Assembly (NCBI RefSeq): GCF_031877795.1
Contig: NC_133971.1
Location: 3,859,719-3,923,718 of the forward strand
Direction: 5' to 3'
From: Strix aluco
Lineage: Eukaryota > Chordata > Aves > Strigiformes > Strigidae
DNA length: 64,000 bases
Shown here one piece after another: positions 24,656 to 37,687 of the stretch; the first letter of the stretch is position 1; each line of letters opens with the position of its first letter. The position numbers and the translations under genes were made by a program. Below the pieces are notes generated by a model. That model was not told the origin of the DNA. It saw nothing but the letters and a program-made list of their open reading frames with translations, and searched no databases.

Positions 24656-26524
24656 GGTTTCCAACACGTATCTCTCATGAGGGTAGCTGAACTGTCAAAT
24701 TATAGTCAATTTGCGGTAGGAGGGAACAATGTACTCATCAGGCTTTACTGGAGCTGTTCCACTGGCCATTGAACGGTGACTCAGTGGGCCAGGGAGAAAC
24801 AACAAAAAGGGTCAGGATTATCCAGCGTGGTGGCTGGGGTTTCTGTCCCAGAGGACATGCCAGTCTTGCCCTGGTTTGTGATTATTTACGTGAATTTTCC
24901 AATGGGTGTTTGGTTTCCTATTGCACATCTGCCCGATGAGCGGTGATGATGTGGCTTTCAACTCACCCAGTTTCTGTGGGTTAATAATCATCATGTATTC
25001 AGCCAAAACTCATTTTCTTGTGCCTACAGTATCTGAGGTTACAGGGAGGACTTGATCTGGCCCCATCTGGCTCAGCTTCATGTGCTTGCAGGCAGCTACA
25101 GCAGCACTCTACAGGAGTCTACCCAAAAGCTGCTCCTTACCTCGCTGGAAGAAATGCAACAAACAGTAGCAGCATGGGAAGGGGTGTGATATTTTATAAT
25201 AATGAATTATTTAGATCCTATATTTACTCTACCTTTTTTATTAAGTTTAAGGTCTTTAGTGCATATACACTAGCATGCAAAGAATTAACAGACGCATGTG
25301 GGTATTGTATAGAAGTTGCTAAACTATATATAAGAATATGGAATGAGTAGGAGATTAAACCATATGAAATTATAATATCACCACAATTTTAATAGTGAAT
25401 GTGTAAGAATCTGTTTCTACAGTGTGTTTCATTTTGAGATAGTTTATTCAGACTTGTAGAAATTAAATTCAAAGTATGACTATTATTCTGTAGCTTTTTT
25501 TGTTCACTCTGTCATCACTTTATCCTGGTAACTGAGCGTATAAGGCACATCCTAATAATTTTCCTTCTTTTTTGTTTATTCGCTGAGTTTTGTGTCCTGA
25601 AACAAGGTTGATCAAATTGTAGGAGGACCAATCTGTGGGGCACTTATAGTTGCTCTAGAAAGCTATTGAGAAAAAAAAAAAAAAAAAAAAAACAACAAGA
25701 AAAAAGTTATTTATACATTAATACATCAGTTAACAGTCTAAAAGAAGGAACTTTACTAATATTAAGTGACATTCCAAGTGTAGCCTAATTTTAATTCTTA
25801 AATGAACAATACCATACAGAAAGATCTATGGATTTTTAAAAAAAATTAGTCATTAAATCAGAATTTTAAAAAAGTAAATAATATTTGAGTAATATTTAAA
25901 CGACTAGGTGTGATACACTTGAGTCTCCTAAGCTGTTCAGTCCCTCACCAACTCACTTCTAAAGTGTGTCAGGTAACAACTCTATTAGGAAGAAAGTAAA
26001 TGTGTGGAAAAATGGCACAGGCTGTAAACTCAATATGGAGAGTGGGAGGGGAAGAAAATTAATTTTCCCAGTTACTGTTTTGTTAATCATAATATTATTG
26101 TTGGCTAATTCTGCCTCCCCTTCCCTCTTATATCTAAAGATCTTCCACTGCTCTATGATGCTAAATTATGTATTTTTTATAGTCTTGAAAAATTACTTCC
26201 TTTTTCTTTTTAAAGTAATGATTTATGAAAGTGTTGCACTTAATTCCCTATTTTTAAAGGTCATTTACTTATTAGGATTCTATTAAAAACAGTATGAGAC
26301 AATTAAACATGGTAGCTATCCTTAATTCTCTTATTTTCTTCAGCAAATAATGTTTTCAATTATTAAAGTAATCTAGTGTTTTGTTTTGGGGGAAGGCCTG
26401 AACTCATTTTAAGCAACACGATCATCTCGGTGACATTTGGCTCTCTACCTGTCATTTGACCTGGCTTTTCCCTAGTTGCACATTTCCTCTTTAAAGTTCT
26501 GGCTCTAAGATCTTCCAGCTACTT
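24656..26524. other. Unique AT-rich non-coding DNA
   Basis: No gene is supported. A poly-A tract lies at 25671-25692. Frames such as 25966-26286 (106 codons) are I/L/F-rich because the DNA is T-rich and have no recognisable homologue. Confidence 0.65.
25671..25692. repeat. Poly-A tract (22 A)
   Basis: An uninterrupted run of 22 A is followed by AACAACAAGAAAAAAG-like sequence. No retroposon body is recognised upstream. Confidence 0.9.
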
Positions 26525-26568
26525 GATCTAGGTCTTTTCCAGCCTAGATGATTCTGTGATTCTGTGAT
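26525..26568 (+). mobile_element. CR1 LINE 3'-end stub
   Basis: GATCTAGGTCTTTTCCAGCC is followed by TAGATGATTCTGTGATTCTG and TGAT. This is the terminal ~45 bases of an avian CR1, ending in two ATTCTGTGAT-type units. It is an extreme 5' truncation, which is usual for CR1. Its ending is the same as that of the longer copies at 46.3 and 53.9 kb, so it probably belongs to the same or a close subfamily. Confidence 0.85.
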
Positions 26569-28804
26569 CCCTAAATGGTAAGCAATGAGACCACTCACAA
26601 GTAAATCCGGTAATACTTCTTTGCTAGCCCATCTGATAATGTGTACCTGTGATCTTGGTATGCTTCTTAAAGAAGGAATGACTTTGTGTGAGAACATTCA
26701 CTTCTTAATTTGGATGGTAAAGGCTTTCCTAAAGTTACTGAAGAACTAACAGCAAGTCAAAGGCCTACAAGTCCACCTGATCATCTTGTAGTTAGTCCAG
26801 CAACCTATTTATAAGGTAATACTCCCAGATTTGCCACTGCAGTAGAAGGAAGAGCAACACTCCACCATGACAGCAGAATCCATCAAAAAGCCTTTGGGGA
26901 AAGTGGAGGGGGAAGTTTTAAAAATCTTTCTCTGTAAGCTTTATTTTGACACCTCTGTTTTGCAAAACATCATGGTTTGATTGGTTTGATTGGTTGTGAA
27001 GTGGTTAGGAGTATGGATTGCTACCTTGCTGCTTTTATTTCAAGAACTACTGTTTCTTGGCTTGGTTCCTTGTAACAAACTGAGCCTGTTTCTAAAGTCA
27101 CCTCCATTTTATATGGCTGTGATGTGTTTTGCTTTGATGGAATCACTTCAGATTTTTCCAGTGTAGAGGAAAACAGAATTCAGTCTAGAGAAAGAAAATG
27201 CTATTAAAGCTGAAATACAAAAATGGGTCTGTCTCCTCCTTTTTTATGTATGTTCCACAAGACTGAAAAAATGGGTCTGTCTCCTTCTTTTTTATGTATG
27301 TTCCACAAGACTGAATAGCACAAGACTATCTACTGAAGAGCTCTTGCCCCACCGGTCTTATACTACACCCATCTGAATGTCCCCTAAGAAACACTCTTGT
27401 GCAAACTAATCGATGCCCCTGGCCATGACTAAAATCACTTCCATAGAGCCTTCATTCCTATTGCTGTTAGCAGCAACCCAAATTTATCATCTCTGTCCTC
27501 TACCAGAAACACTTTGAAACAAGTACGCTATCTCCAGTCAGCTCCAAATGTCTTGAGAAATTAATCTCTGAAGATGTCTCCAGTGGGCATTCCCAATAAA
27601 GTGAAGTTAGTCTTGGCTACTGGAACAGTGTTGTGGGATTGGAAAATGCTTGGTGAAATTAACCATAAATTAACATTGTGCATCTTGAGGTCTGGGTTCA
27701 AGTACAATTAGTTTGAGGGTCTTGGCTTACTCCTTGCTAAATATTTTATCTGCTGCAAGGAACAGAAACACAGAATTCCACTGGAGCAGAAGAGCTTGTG
27801 GTTTCAGTGGAGATGGAGATGAAGGGTGTCTGGGGTCTTTGAGAGAGTGGAAAAGGAGAGGGCAAGCATAGTCACTTTCCCTACTTTCCTTGTGGCAAAT
27901 TGTAAGTGGAGCTGAATGAATAACTTGCATTGTGTACTTTGAACATTTAGTATATCGATGGGAAATCACACATTTTCTCCGGTGTATTTGCTGTTTGAGA
28001 CTACATTTTTTCCCCACACACATATTTTACTTTATAGAACTAGTATTAACGAGATTATAAGTGTGCCACAAAGTGAATAAGGTTTGATTTTATCTAAACA
28101 GTATATGTTTGTGACCTCTTACTGAGTTTTGTTTTCCATATTTGAAGACCCATACCTTCCATAAATGGTTGACCACAGAATGCCATTTGGAAATCTCAGA
28201 AAAAAATCACTTCCTGATCTGCACATGACTTGACGGTTGGTATGTCCACATGTATGATGACAGAAAGATTCACAGGCTCCTCTGTGCAGGATCCAGATCA
28301 AGTAGAGAAGTTTAGTGTGACCAACCACCTCTGGCAGAGCACAACGCTAACCCGGTTGCACATCTTCTGGAGGAGCTGGGTCATGTCCAGCTATCTCAAG
28401 CAAGCACACAGGGACATGTTCTCCATAGGCAACTCAGCTACCAAGTTATCTCATCCTCTAAGAATATGTCCCTGATATTTTTGCCAACCGAGGGTAATTG
28501 TGTTTACCTTCATGGTCTCACCTGCACAGATACCTTTGCCGTGAGGCACAGAGGATGTCCTTTCAGAAGTACCAAAACTGACTCATAGACTTTTTAAATG
28601 TGGATCTTGAACTGATGCTTTGTTTCTGATACCAGAACTTTATTCCTATATGGCCATTCTCTAATCTTTTTTCCTATAAAATAAAGTATAATGATTAGTA
28701 ATTCATCATTACAGCAACAGATGAAAATAGATAGTGGCAATTTCTGCTAACAGTTTATGTGGTCTGGCAAGTGATCTAGACACTATAAGTTAGCATACCT
28801 AAAT
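26569..28804. other. Unique non-coding DNA
   Basis: No gene is seen. The segment contains a small GGTTTGATT repeat (26974-26995) and a recent 48-bp tandem duplication (27219-27314). The open frame at 27727-28023 (minus, 98 codons) is not recognisable. Confidence 0.65.
27219..27314. repeat. 48-bp tandem duplication
   Basis: Two head-to-tail copies (27219-27266 and 27267-27314) differ at one base (C at 27238, T at 27286). The near-identity points to a recent event, since the surrounding DNA carries only old, diverged repeats. Confidence 0.95.
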
Positions 28805-28925
28805 TCTGTTTGTGATTTTACTGTTCATCTTAACTGTGGGTAATTGTTGTGTCTCTTTTTCTTCATCTCTGAAAATGGAAAACCAGTAATGAGCTCCTGA
28901 CATCTCTGAAAGAGTTACTGTGTCT
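28805..28925 (+). mobile_element. MIR-like (CORE-SINE) remnant
   Basis: TGTGATTTTACTGTTCATCT corresponds to the family's 'ctgccacttactagctgtgtgacc' zone. TTCTTCATCTCTGAAAATGG, then AAAACCAGTAATGAGCTCCT, corresponds to 'cctcatctgtaaaatggggataataatagtacct'. The similarity is diffuse but in the right order and spacing. Confidence 0.5.
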
Positions 28926-31900
28926 GTCTAAACAGAATTTTCTATATAGTCTATCTATCTATGTATTTCTTAATATTTAGACATATATTAGCACAGTTTA
29001 TTTCAAGCACCGGATTTTCATCTTAAAAAATGAAATGCTTTAGCACAACCATAAGTAGACACATACATTTTAATAAGAACAATATTTGGTTGGAAGCATT
29101 GGGAGCAAGAACAAATTCCCATTTACTAGATCTGTGTTAAAACAGCTGAGGCTTTCATCCAAAACATGCCTCTTAAACCTATGAATTAAACTTTATGGGT
29201 TTGAACATATTATTCCTTTCACATTATTATGCTTCTTTCTTTGTCAAACACCAGGGAAGACAAATCTACCAAAGCCAAGCGGAGAAAGCAGACTGGCTTT
29301 CTGCCCCCTCCAACTGTAACATTTTCTGCACTCATATCCTGTTTCTTTGACCTTTATTAAACAATTTGTGAGCACGACCCGGTCCCACTGTCGTCAGCGT
29401 TAAAACGTCTACTTACTGCGGCACAGCCAGGATTTTCACCCTAGTGTTTTGCTCTGCATTAGGATGGAAAATGCTCTCTGCTGGCATGAAGTCTGAAAGT
29501 CCTCTGGGCACCCAGCTGCCGTTTGCTGCTCACGTGTGAAGCGCCGCACACGGCTCTGCAACGGGGTTTTTCCTCTCGTCTTGGTGGATTACACAACCTT
29601 ATTAAAGTCAGTAAGTGTCAAGTTTTGAGCTATGAGCTAGACGATGTTGCCCAATAACCACAATTATAGTTTCCAAAATCTGTTGTTCCTCATTTGTAAA
29701 TCACAGTGATTCCTGTTAAGTGATACCATGCCTGTCTGCACAAGCCGGCGGAGAGACACCTCTGGGCAGTACCTCCAGGAGAGCCTGTCTTTGTGTGGCC
29801 TTTGGAGAACAGTTGATCCTAATTCACCGGGAGAATGAATCACTACCCATTTGACACATGCTTTTATAACGGGTTTTGGGGTTGGGTTCTTCAAAATACA
29901 AGCGTGCATTCCCCCCCCTCGCCCCTGGCGCTCCTGCCCGACGCGGCCGTATTGGCTTCAAAACTTGAAGGCAACAGAGTGGAAGGGCAGAGCCCGTGCA
30001 CACAATGCTTGCAAGCTGAGGCTAGATGTGTGCCTCGTGGGACTCGTTAGGCGATGCCAGTGATTTTTCTTACGACATGCACAGATGTGTGCGTGCAGCT
30101 CACTAAGCGGGGGAGGTGGGTGTCAATGTGACCCACAGGAAGGCTGGATGGTGACAGACATAAATAGAGCTGTCCTGGGGAGGAATCCTAAGGCTCCCAC
30201 CCACCCCATCCACCCAGACCACATTTGTCTCCCAGCACAATCCTGTGATCCCTCCCCTCCGGCAGCAGCTGCAGTCCCCGCGCTCCTCTGAGGTTGATAA
30301 AGTGAGCAGGCTGCATGAAGACGTCCACATTGCTCTACGGCTAGGAGACACCCTCCCACCGGAGGTGGAGAGCATCCCATCCCTAATGTCTTAGCATCTC
30401 GGTGCAAGCCAGAGAGGCTCCAGCAGTGTGGGAATTGTGCATTTCCAAAAATAAAACAGAAAGATCTAAGAAACGGAGTATTAAAGAAGCATTCCAGGCC
30501 CAGATACTTGTGTGTCCGGCTCCAAAGCATCGTACGGAGAGAAGGGTGTGGAGTTGCTCTGACCACCTGTCCCTGGCCAAGATCAAGACATATGATGATG
30601 GCTTATGCCAGCTGTTGTTTTCCTTCTCTGCTGCTGGTTGAATATCCTCGTGTCTGGACTTTACTAACCTCAGATTGCCGCTGTTGTGCTACTGCCCTCG
30701 TTATTTCTAACCTTTCACAAGCTCACGAAAAAAATGGTGCTCTTATTAGGTGCTGAATTCCTCCAAGTATTACATCTCTGACATAAATATTTCTCCTTCA
30801 CTCCCCTGTTCCTGTTACTTTGAGTCTTTGCAGACATAAAAGACCGGCAATAGAAAGGCAGAGAGGTGGAGGTGGGGGAGTGAAGGAGAATAAAAAGAGG
30901 ATCACATAGTTTTTTCTGTTTCTTATCCCTCACTTTATACTTTCTGAAATGTGTCACATCAGAAAGCATTTTGCTTAACTCCTGTGACTGCTGGAGTATT
31001 GTATTGCTGCCATACTAGCCTCACTATGGGGTGTTTTTTTTGTATATCACAACAAAATTGTTACAAATATTGAGGGAAAGGAAAGCTGGAAATGAACTTG
31101 TAGTCAGAATTTGTTTAAAACATAGCAGCTGCTGTCACTGTTGGTGTGCTCGAGCCCAAGCTTTTGATAAGCTCTTTGATACTGCGCTGAGGTAATCCAA
31201 CCACTTTGATGCAGCATTATGGTGATCAGGCTGTTAGATACTGTTATTAAAAAGATCTGAGCTTTTTTAATGCCTCACAGAGCGGTGGCCAGAGCCCCAA
31301 GTTCAGCACCAGGTTACTCCAGGTGCTTGGATACTATAGTGAAGCAATTCAAGGTTTCAGTGCAGTTCAGATTCTCTCGTGATTCACTGAAATAACCCAC
31401 TTTCTTCCCTCTTGAAGCACTTTGACTGAGTATTGATCAGGTGCAAATTATTTAACCCTGCTACAACATGGTGATGCAAACCTCCTTCCGCCAAACTCTC
31501 TGATACCCAGTTGCAAAGGTCTGGGATCTTTTGTAGTCGCCTGCGGACAGTCAAATACTTGAAAGCATTTGTTATTTTGCATGCTTGACAAATATATTCT
31601 CATAATACACGACAGATGCCAATACTCTGCAGTACTATTTTTAAAGGGCTGATTAAAAATTGCTTTCATTTAAAAACATGTTGAACATGAAAACTGTCCA
31701 TCTAAAATAAGACTCAGCAGTCATCATCCTACTGATTGTGCCTAAGTTTACAAATCACATCAGCCAGATAGCTGAAGCAGGAGAAAAGCCTGAGGCTTGC
31801 TACATAGCTCTGCTGTAGCACAGGAGCCAAAGTGGGCTCCAGATCCCTTTTTCTCTAGAGCAGATTGAAAACTGCTTCCATCTCTATATTGTTTTATGAT

Positions 31901-34900
31901 TTTTTTCTACATTCCAAAATGTGATTATAGCTTAAGCAATGATCTCCCAATGTGCCATGCTGGGATGCTGGGCTCTCTCTCTCTGATTTACGTGACAGAC
32001 GTAACCAGTTTACAAGGAAAGCACTTGGATCAGCTCCTTGGCTAGCGCGAATAGGTGATGTGGTGCTTCCCTGACTAGCACAACTCCCTAACTGAATGCC
32101 TGAGATCTAAAAAGTACAGCCAAGTACAATCTAATCGATTTACAAATGTACTGAAACCTTTCTGCATAGTCCCGGTGTATAGAAGGTGAGGTGGCTGGAT
32201 TTCAGCCACACTCTATATGCACAAGCGCGTGCCTCATTCACGTGCATGATTCTGGCAATTACACAGATTTGCTGATTGATGTCTGTTCGCAGGATTGAAC
32301 TGGCTCCTGCAATTCCAGCCAAAAACTAAATCGCCATGGCCTAATTGGACTCAGTATCTTCAAGGTATATGCATTGTGAAGTAGACTTTATGTATAAAAC
32401 ATCTTTTGGAAAATGAAGCAGGATTTCAGATAGCTCATTCCAGCTTTTTTAAAACACACCTTATATTGTGGTTGTTTATAGCTTAGTCACAGAAATAAAT
32501 CTTGTTCTTGATTCTGTCCATCTTCTAGAAATACAGCTGTTTAACCTCTTTTCTTTCATTTTCACATGTTCTTTTCATATTTAGAAACTCATCTAAAGTG
32601 TTTTGAAATCATGAGCTGAGGAGTTGCATTGTTCTAGACACCGTTACCCTGCAAAGTAGAGAGGTTGTTCTTACCCCACCATGACTCTTATTATGGAAAA
32701 AAGGAGAATGACCAGCAAACATCCTCCGACTCATTTCCTGACAAGCTTAAATGATAATCAGAATTATCTAGTTTTCTGCAGGAAAGGAAGGAAGAGACCC
32801 CTTGGCACCCTCCTTTGTGGAAGCAATATCTTGGTTTTCTTCTTTCCAGAGAGCACACGCCTACCTTGACTAAGACCCAACTCCTTCCACATTCCCTGTC
32901 TTATCAGTGTTAACACTTTCAGTCTATCCTAATATCAAGAGCATTTTTCTGCTTGCAGTTTTAGCATTAGTTTCCGTTATACTACCTTGGTGTGTACATT
33001 TCAGCTGCTTCATGGGCTATGGCTGCTTCTCTCAGTAGTTCTCATTAGTCCCTAGTAGACATAGCAAAAATATTTTAAAAATAAAAAGTTTGTGACAAAC
33101 TTTAAATCCATGACTGCCCTGCACAAACTGTGATGTTAACCAGAGTTAGAGAAACACTTGTAAATACAGCAGCAGTCACGAACAGAAAGAACCTGAATTA
33201 CAGAACTTACTTCTGGAAGAAAAATTAATATTTTAGCCAATCAGTTTTAAAATTACAATTCTTTAGTTTGGATTTTCTGTTATAATCTCTTTACACCCAG
33301 AAAGAGTACTCAGAAACAAAAGTGGAAATGATCAGGACTGATGTCAGAAAGAAAAATGTTTGGGATGTGCTGAAATGTTAACTGGGCTATGTAATTTCTG
33401 AAAAACCCTATGTGGATTCTGTGACAATTAAATGTTCAACTGTGCACTTGCTTGTGCAAACTTAGGTTTTCTGGAAGAACGTGTATTTTTGAAAGAGCAC
33501 CCATTTTGGAGATGATCTGGGTAACAGAATAGAGGTTGTCAGCTTTTCTATTTGATTTTGAATTTGTTCTAACTTCTGTGATAATAGACATGATCAGCTA
33601 GTGAGAAGCACCTAGGAATTTATTTAAATGAGCAGAAACGCTCTACTCCTTTTGCTCTTGCCAAAGAAATTGCAAAGCAGTGGAATTGTAGGTGGCTCTA
33701 CTATCTTTATACATTTCTAGAGTACAGAAACACACACCGATATATACCCTGACAAGTCACACATTTCTTTCATCCATCTATAATCCTGTTATTCTATCAA
33801 TCAACCATTTCTGCTTTTTTTCCCCTTGTCCCTTCATTTATGAAAGTGATTATATTGTAGCTGGAAAAACAGGGAGCTTTGAAAGTTTGTAAGAAACTAG
33901 AATAAACTGCATTTGAAAATCTGGGAAAGTCAGGAGAACGTGCAACATATTTTCCCTTGATAAAATTGTGAAAAGCACAAAAGTACTCTTGAGACATATG
34001 TGTTTCCTTCTGCTGAGTGACAGCCTTAAGGACAGTACATGTGAGAGAGAAGTTTTAGAGGTAAAAATATTTTTTCTTTTAACTGAGTAGCAGAGAATCA
34101 GGGGTGTTTGAAGCACATGTAAATTGGCAGTACAGTCTTTGTCTTTCTATATTATTTTTCTCCTTTCTATCTCCTGTGCACGAGTGGATTTTGCCCTTTG
34201 TCTGTCTTTTCAGAGCCTTGAACCACCCTCAGAGCAGAATTAGAGGTATAAGACACAGGTTTTTGAGGAATCACAATAAAAACTAAAACCTTTGTGAAAG
34301 AATCTTCTAGAGATCTAAGAATATTTTATATCTCTTAATTGTCCCCTCTACAGGTGTCCTCAAAACACACATTTAGCATCTATCACTTCCACCAGAAGCA
34401 TTGCATAGATGAGAATTGCATGCTTGTTAGTTTTCATCGCAGTGATGCATTTTTCAAAGCTAATTAATAATTCCACTGCATAAGGCACTGAAATACACAA
34501 CAGTTTGCTTGCATGTGATTTAAATGGAAAGGAAGAATAAGGCTTATTAGGATAATTCAGTGGAGATGGTGGAGGTGATTTCCTCTCTCACACCCCTGAT
34601 TTCAGTGGGTTCCCACATTGTGGAAGGAGGAGAACACTGGCACAACGGTGACACTGACAGGCAATGAGATGGAGAAAAAGGTCTACCAAAGGTGATTTTG
34701 ACTGAGTGAGAAGAAGCAGTCATGAAACCTAAAGGAGACCAACAGATGTTGAAAGCTGCTGGTGGTTTGAAGGAGAGCAGAGCTTAAGCTGGTGGGGTCA
34801 TCAGAAGCCTTTGTGAGAGTCATTGCAGAGGCTAAATGTTAGATTTTGTAGGAATCCTGGAAGGAAGTTGAGCTGAAAATGAATGTTCATATTTAAATAT

Positions 34901-36594
34901 TTGTGTACTTGGCACAATTAGGTGAAAAGAGGAAAGGGACACTAAGCATGGAATTAGTGTCTTGAGTTCTTGAAAAAGATCAGAGCTAAGGCATTTTCAT
35001 TGGAAAGAGAATAATTCATGTTAAAGCTATAGAAAAGGAAGAAATAAGAATAAAAAAATGGATGGGGTGCTGAAGACTGAGGACCCTGTTTTACGAGTGC
35101 AAACAGGAGATTTCCAAAAGGGTAACAAGGCTGAGCTAAGAATAATGAGGGCAGGCAGTAGGAGATGGTGGATTCAAGACTTTTGAATAAGCAGGCAGGG
35201 AGTTGTGGCACATGCATAAAAGCTTTCAATCAAAGTTGGATATATGGGATTAAGGGCTCTGTTGTAATGTAATTTTTCTTGGCAATAATTCTTTGATATT
35301 TGTTTACTGGAAAAACTTTGTTGAACTGAAAATTGGTGTTCTGGATCCACTGTGATATAGTAGCAGAGTAGATGACATGAGCAGAATTTCATTTTTGAGC
35401 GCAAATAACCACTTGCTAATAAACATTTCCAAATTTGAGTGCAGCACTGTGGAATTCAAAAACTGTAATTGGAACAATTTGTGCAGAAATTACCTTAAAA
35501 TTATTCAAAGGTCCTTTGAAAATTAACCTCATAATTCTGCCCCTTTGTCAGTGTGTCTGGAACTGTAAAGCACTCTCCGATGTTACTTGTTCCACACAGC
35601 TCTGCTTAAAGAGAAATGTGAAAGCTTTGTACCATCCAGAGACAACAAATTAAATTCCTCTATGGATTTAAATAAAATTACAGAATGGTAAATTATGTTA
35701 GCAATTCTAGAAACTACATTTACAATTTCCAAACCCTTTTTAGGAATCTTAGTTGGCTGTTTTCCACCCTTTAGCCTCAAAGCAAGAAGATTAAAGCAAA
35801 GGGTTCAGAAACAAATAGAAAAAGGTTTTGAGGTAGTAACCAAAACCAGGCTACAAAAGGTCTGAGAGCAGCTTTATCTGCTGGTGGGTACTTGCTCAGA
35901 TCAGTAGTCACATGATTCACACATTGGTTCATGTTTTTTTTCCAGAAATAGAATCAATAGAGAACAGACAAACCCACAGTTGCCAGTTTGTACAGTCTTG
36001 TGGTTTTTCTTGAGGGCTCCAGGCTTGCACAGGTCTACCAGATAATGAAGACAAACTATTTCAGTTCCTGCATGTCCATATGCTGCTCTACTGGGTTCTA
36101 GTTATCAAATAAAAGCACAGAAAAATAAGTGGTGGTTGAAACTGTCTAGCTAAAGTTTACATCAAGGAAAAAAATGTTATTTAAAAGCCACCTTTACGTT
36201 TTTGGCAATAGTCTATTTGCCATGCATTTCATTAATCACTTGTAATTTATGTTAAAAGCCTTTTTACAGAAAGTCAATATGTTTAAGCCTTGATGAAAGC
36301 ATATCGTAGCATTAGATGTATAGTAGTAAATATTATGTACCAAGTCCTTTGCATTATGCACAGGAATCTGTACCTTTCCTGACTACAGGCTCTGCTAAGA
36401 GAATGCTTGAGCCTTTCAGCAGTTTTCTCAAACTTATGTCACAACCGATTTTGACTCCTAAATATGTGTAGCACTTCCACTAAATGAAATATCGCATCTA
36501 TGTAAGCAGCAAGCAGAAAAGTTAACATATAGATGTTTAGACAGGAGAGAATTTTTTTCTTTAGATAGTGAAAGTAAAATGGACATCAGAGTTT
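28926..36594. other. Unique non-coding DNA with a CpG-richer patch
   Basis: No gene is supported. From about 29370 to 30340 the sequence holds more CpG and more GC than its surroundings, including CACGTG (29531-29536) and GACGCGGCCG (29939-29948). Frames up to 147 codons there reflect low stop density. The stretch 32130-32340 looks non-repetitive and rich in factor-like motifs. The rest is ordinary AT-rich DNA with a short CT run (31973-31984). Confidence 0.6.
33085..33103. repeat. 19-nt palindrome
   Basis: AAAGTTTGT (33085-33093), one G, then ACAAACTTT (33095-33103). The 9-bp arms are perfect inverted repeats. No function is inferred. Confidence 0.85.
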
Positions 36595-36614
36595 AAAAAA
36601 AAAAAAAAAAAAAA
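36595..36614. repeat. Poly-A tract (20 A)
   Basis: Uninterrupted run of 20 A. Nothing associated. Confidence 0.9.
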
Positions 36615-37667
36615 GATTCCCAAAAGCAATGAGAGCTGATAATATTGCAGATACAGAGAAAGTAATAATTTTGTGCTTCTAAACCCTTATTCCTGCAACT
36701 GTGTTTGGGAACCTGGACATGCATTGTTTTAATGCTCTTTGAAAAACGCAGGAAAAAATATCATCAGTGTTATTCAAAGGCAGGAAAATCTTTCCTTGTA
36801 TGGTATTGGACAAAAATGTTAACTGACTTTTCTCTGAGTTTAATGACTTTTAGTACCCAGCAGTGTGAGGAAAGACACAGCATAGACCACATGGGAAAGA
36901 ACTAGAAATCATGTTGCTTCTAGAGCTGGTTCATAAGAAGCCCAAAACCTTCAGTGTCTTCTTGAGTGACTCTGCTTAGAGCTCTGGATCATACTGAAAT
37001 GTAATTTTGCCTTCATATATTTCCAGCATTCCAGCTGCATGATCACATTAATTTGTGAGCAGGTACTGAAGGAGCAGCACACAACACACTGCGTGTTTAT
37101 AGCCACACTATGCTGTCTTCTAGCATATGTTGTAAATGGCCTCATACCACCAACTTCTGATTCTCTGCAAATCTTACATATATTTTAACAAGCGGACTGG
37201 TCCAGTGCAGTATAAAAACCAGGAAAAAGGATGCTATTATGATTAAGTATAAATTGTAAAGAGCCTGCATGAAATATTTCCTGTGATCTGGCATTACAGA
37301 AACAGCCATCCGGTGAGCTATATGTTCCTTCCTTTGCAGAGCCCAATTCTGCAAGCTGCTGAGCATTAAAGTATCCATTCATTTCCATAAAAGCTGAGAC
37401 TCCTCATTAGCTCCCAGCATTAGGCTTAAGGACTGGGTTCACCACTGCTACAGGATCCCTGCTAAAATATTATTCAAGGGTAAGGGAGTTTCAGATCCTT
37501 GAGTACGCTTAAGTAGGTATCTCCTGTTTAATTGATTTGAATAAGAGGTAGACTCCAGGCCTCAGTGCATTAATTGCTGCAACCTTAAGTTATACTGTGT
37601 GATAGGATGCTCTGAGAGCTGATGTTTGAAGAAGAAGACTCATAAAACAAGAACTATTCAGACCGAC

Positions 37668-37687
37668 TTTTTTTTTTTTTTTTTTTT
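37668..37687. repeat. Poly-T tract (20 T)
   Basis: Uninterrupted run of 20 T. It could be the minus-strand tail of an old retroposon, but no body is recognised on either side. Confidence 0.9.

Noticed and set aside
30123..30566. 147-codon open frame on the - strand
   Set aside because: It lies in the GC-richer patch where stops are rarer, overlaps several other frames on both strands, and shows no familiar protein sequence.
36195..36225. NFI-type site TTGGCAATAG...TTTGCCA
   Set aside because: Spacing between half-sites is too long and the arms contain a bulge.
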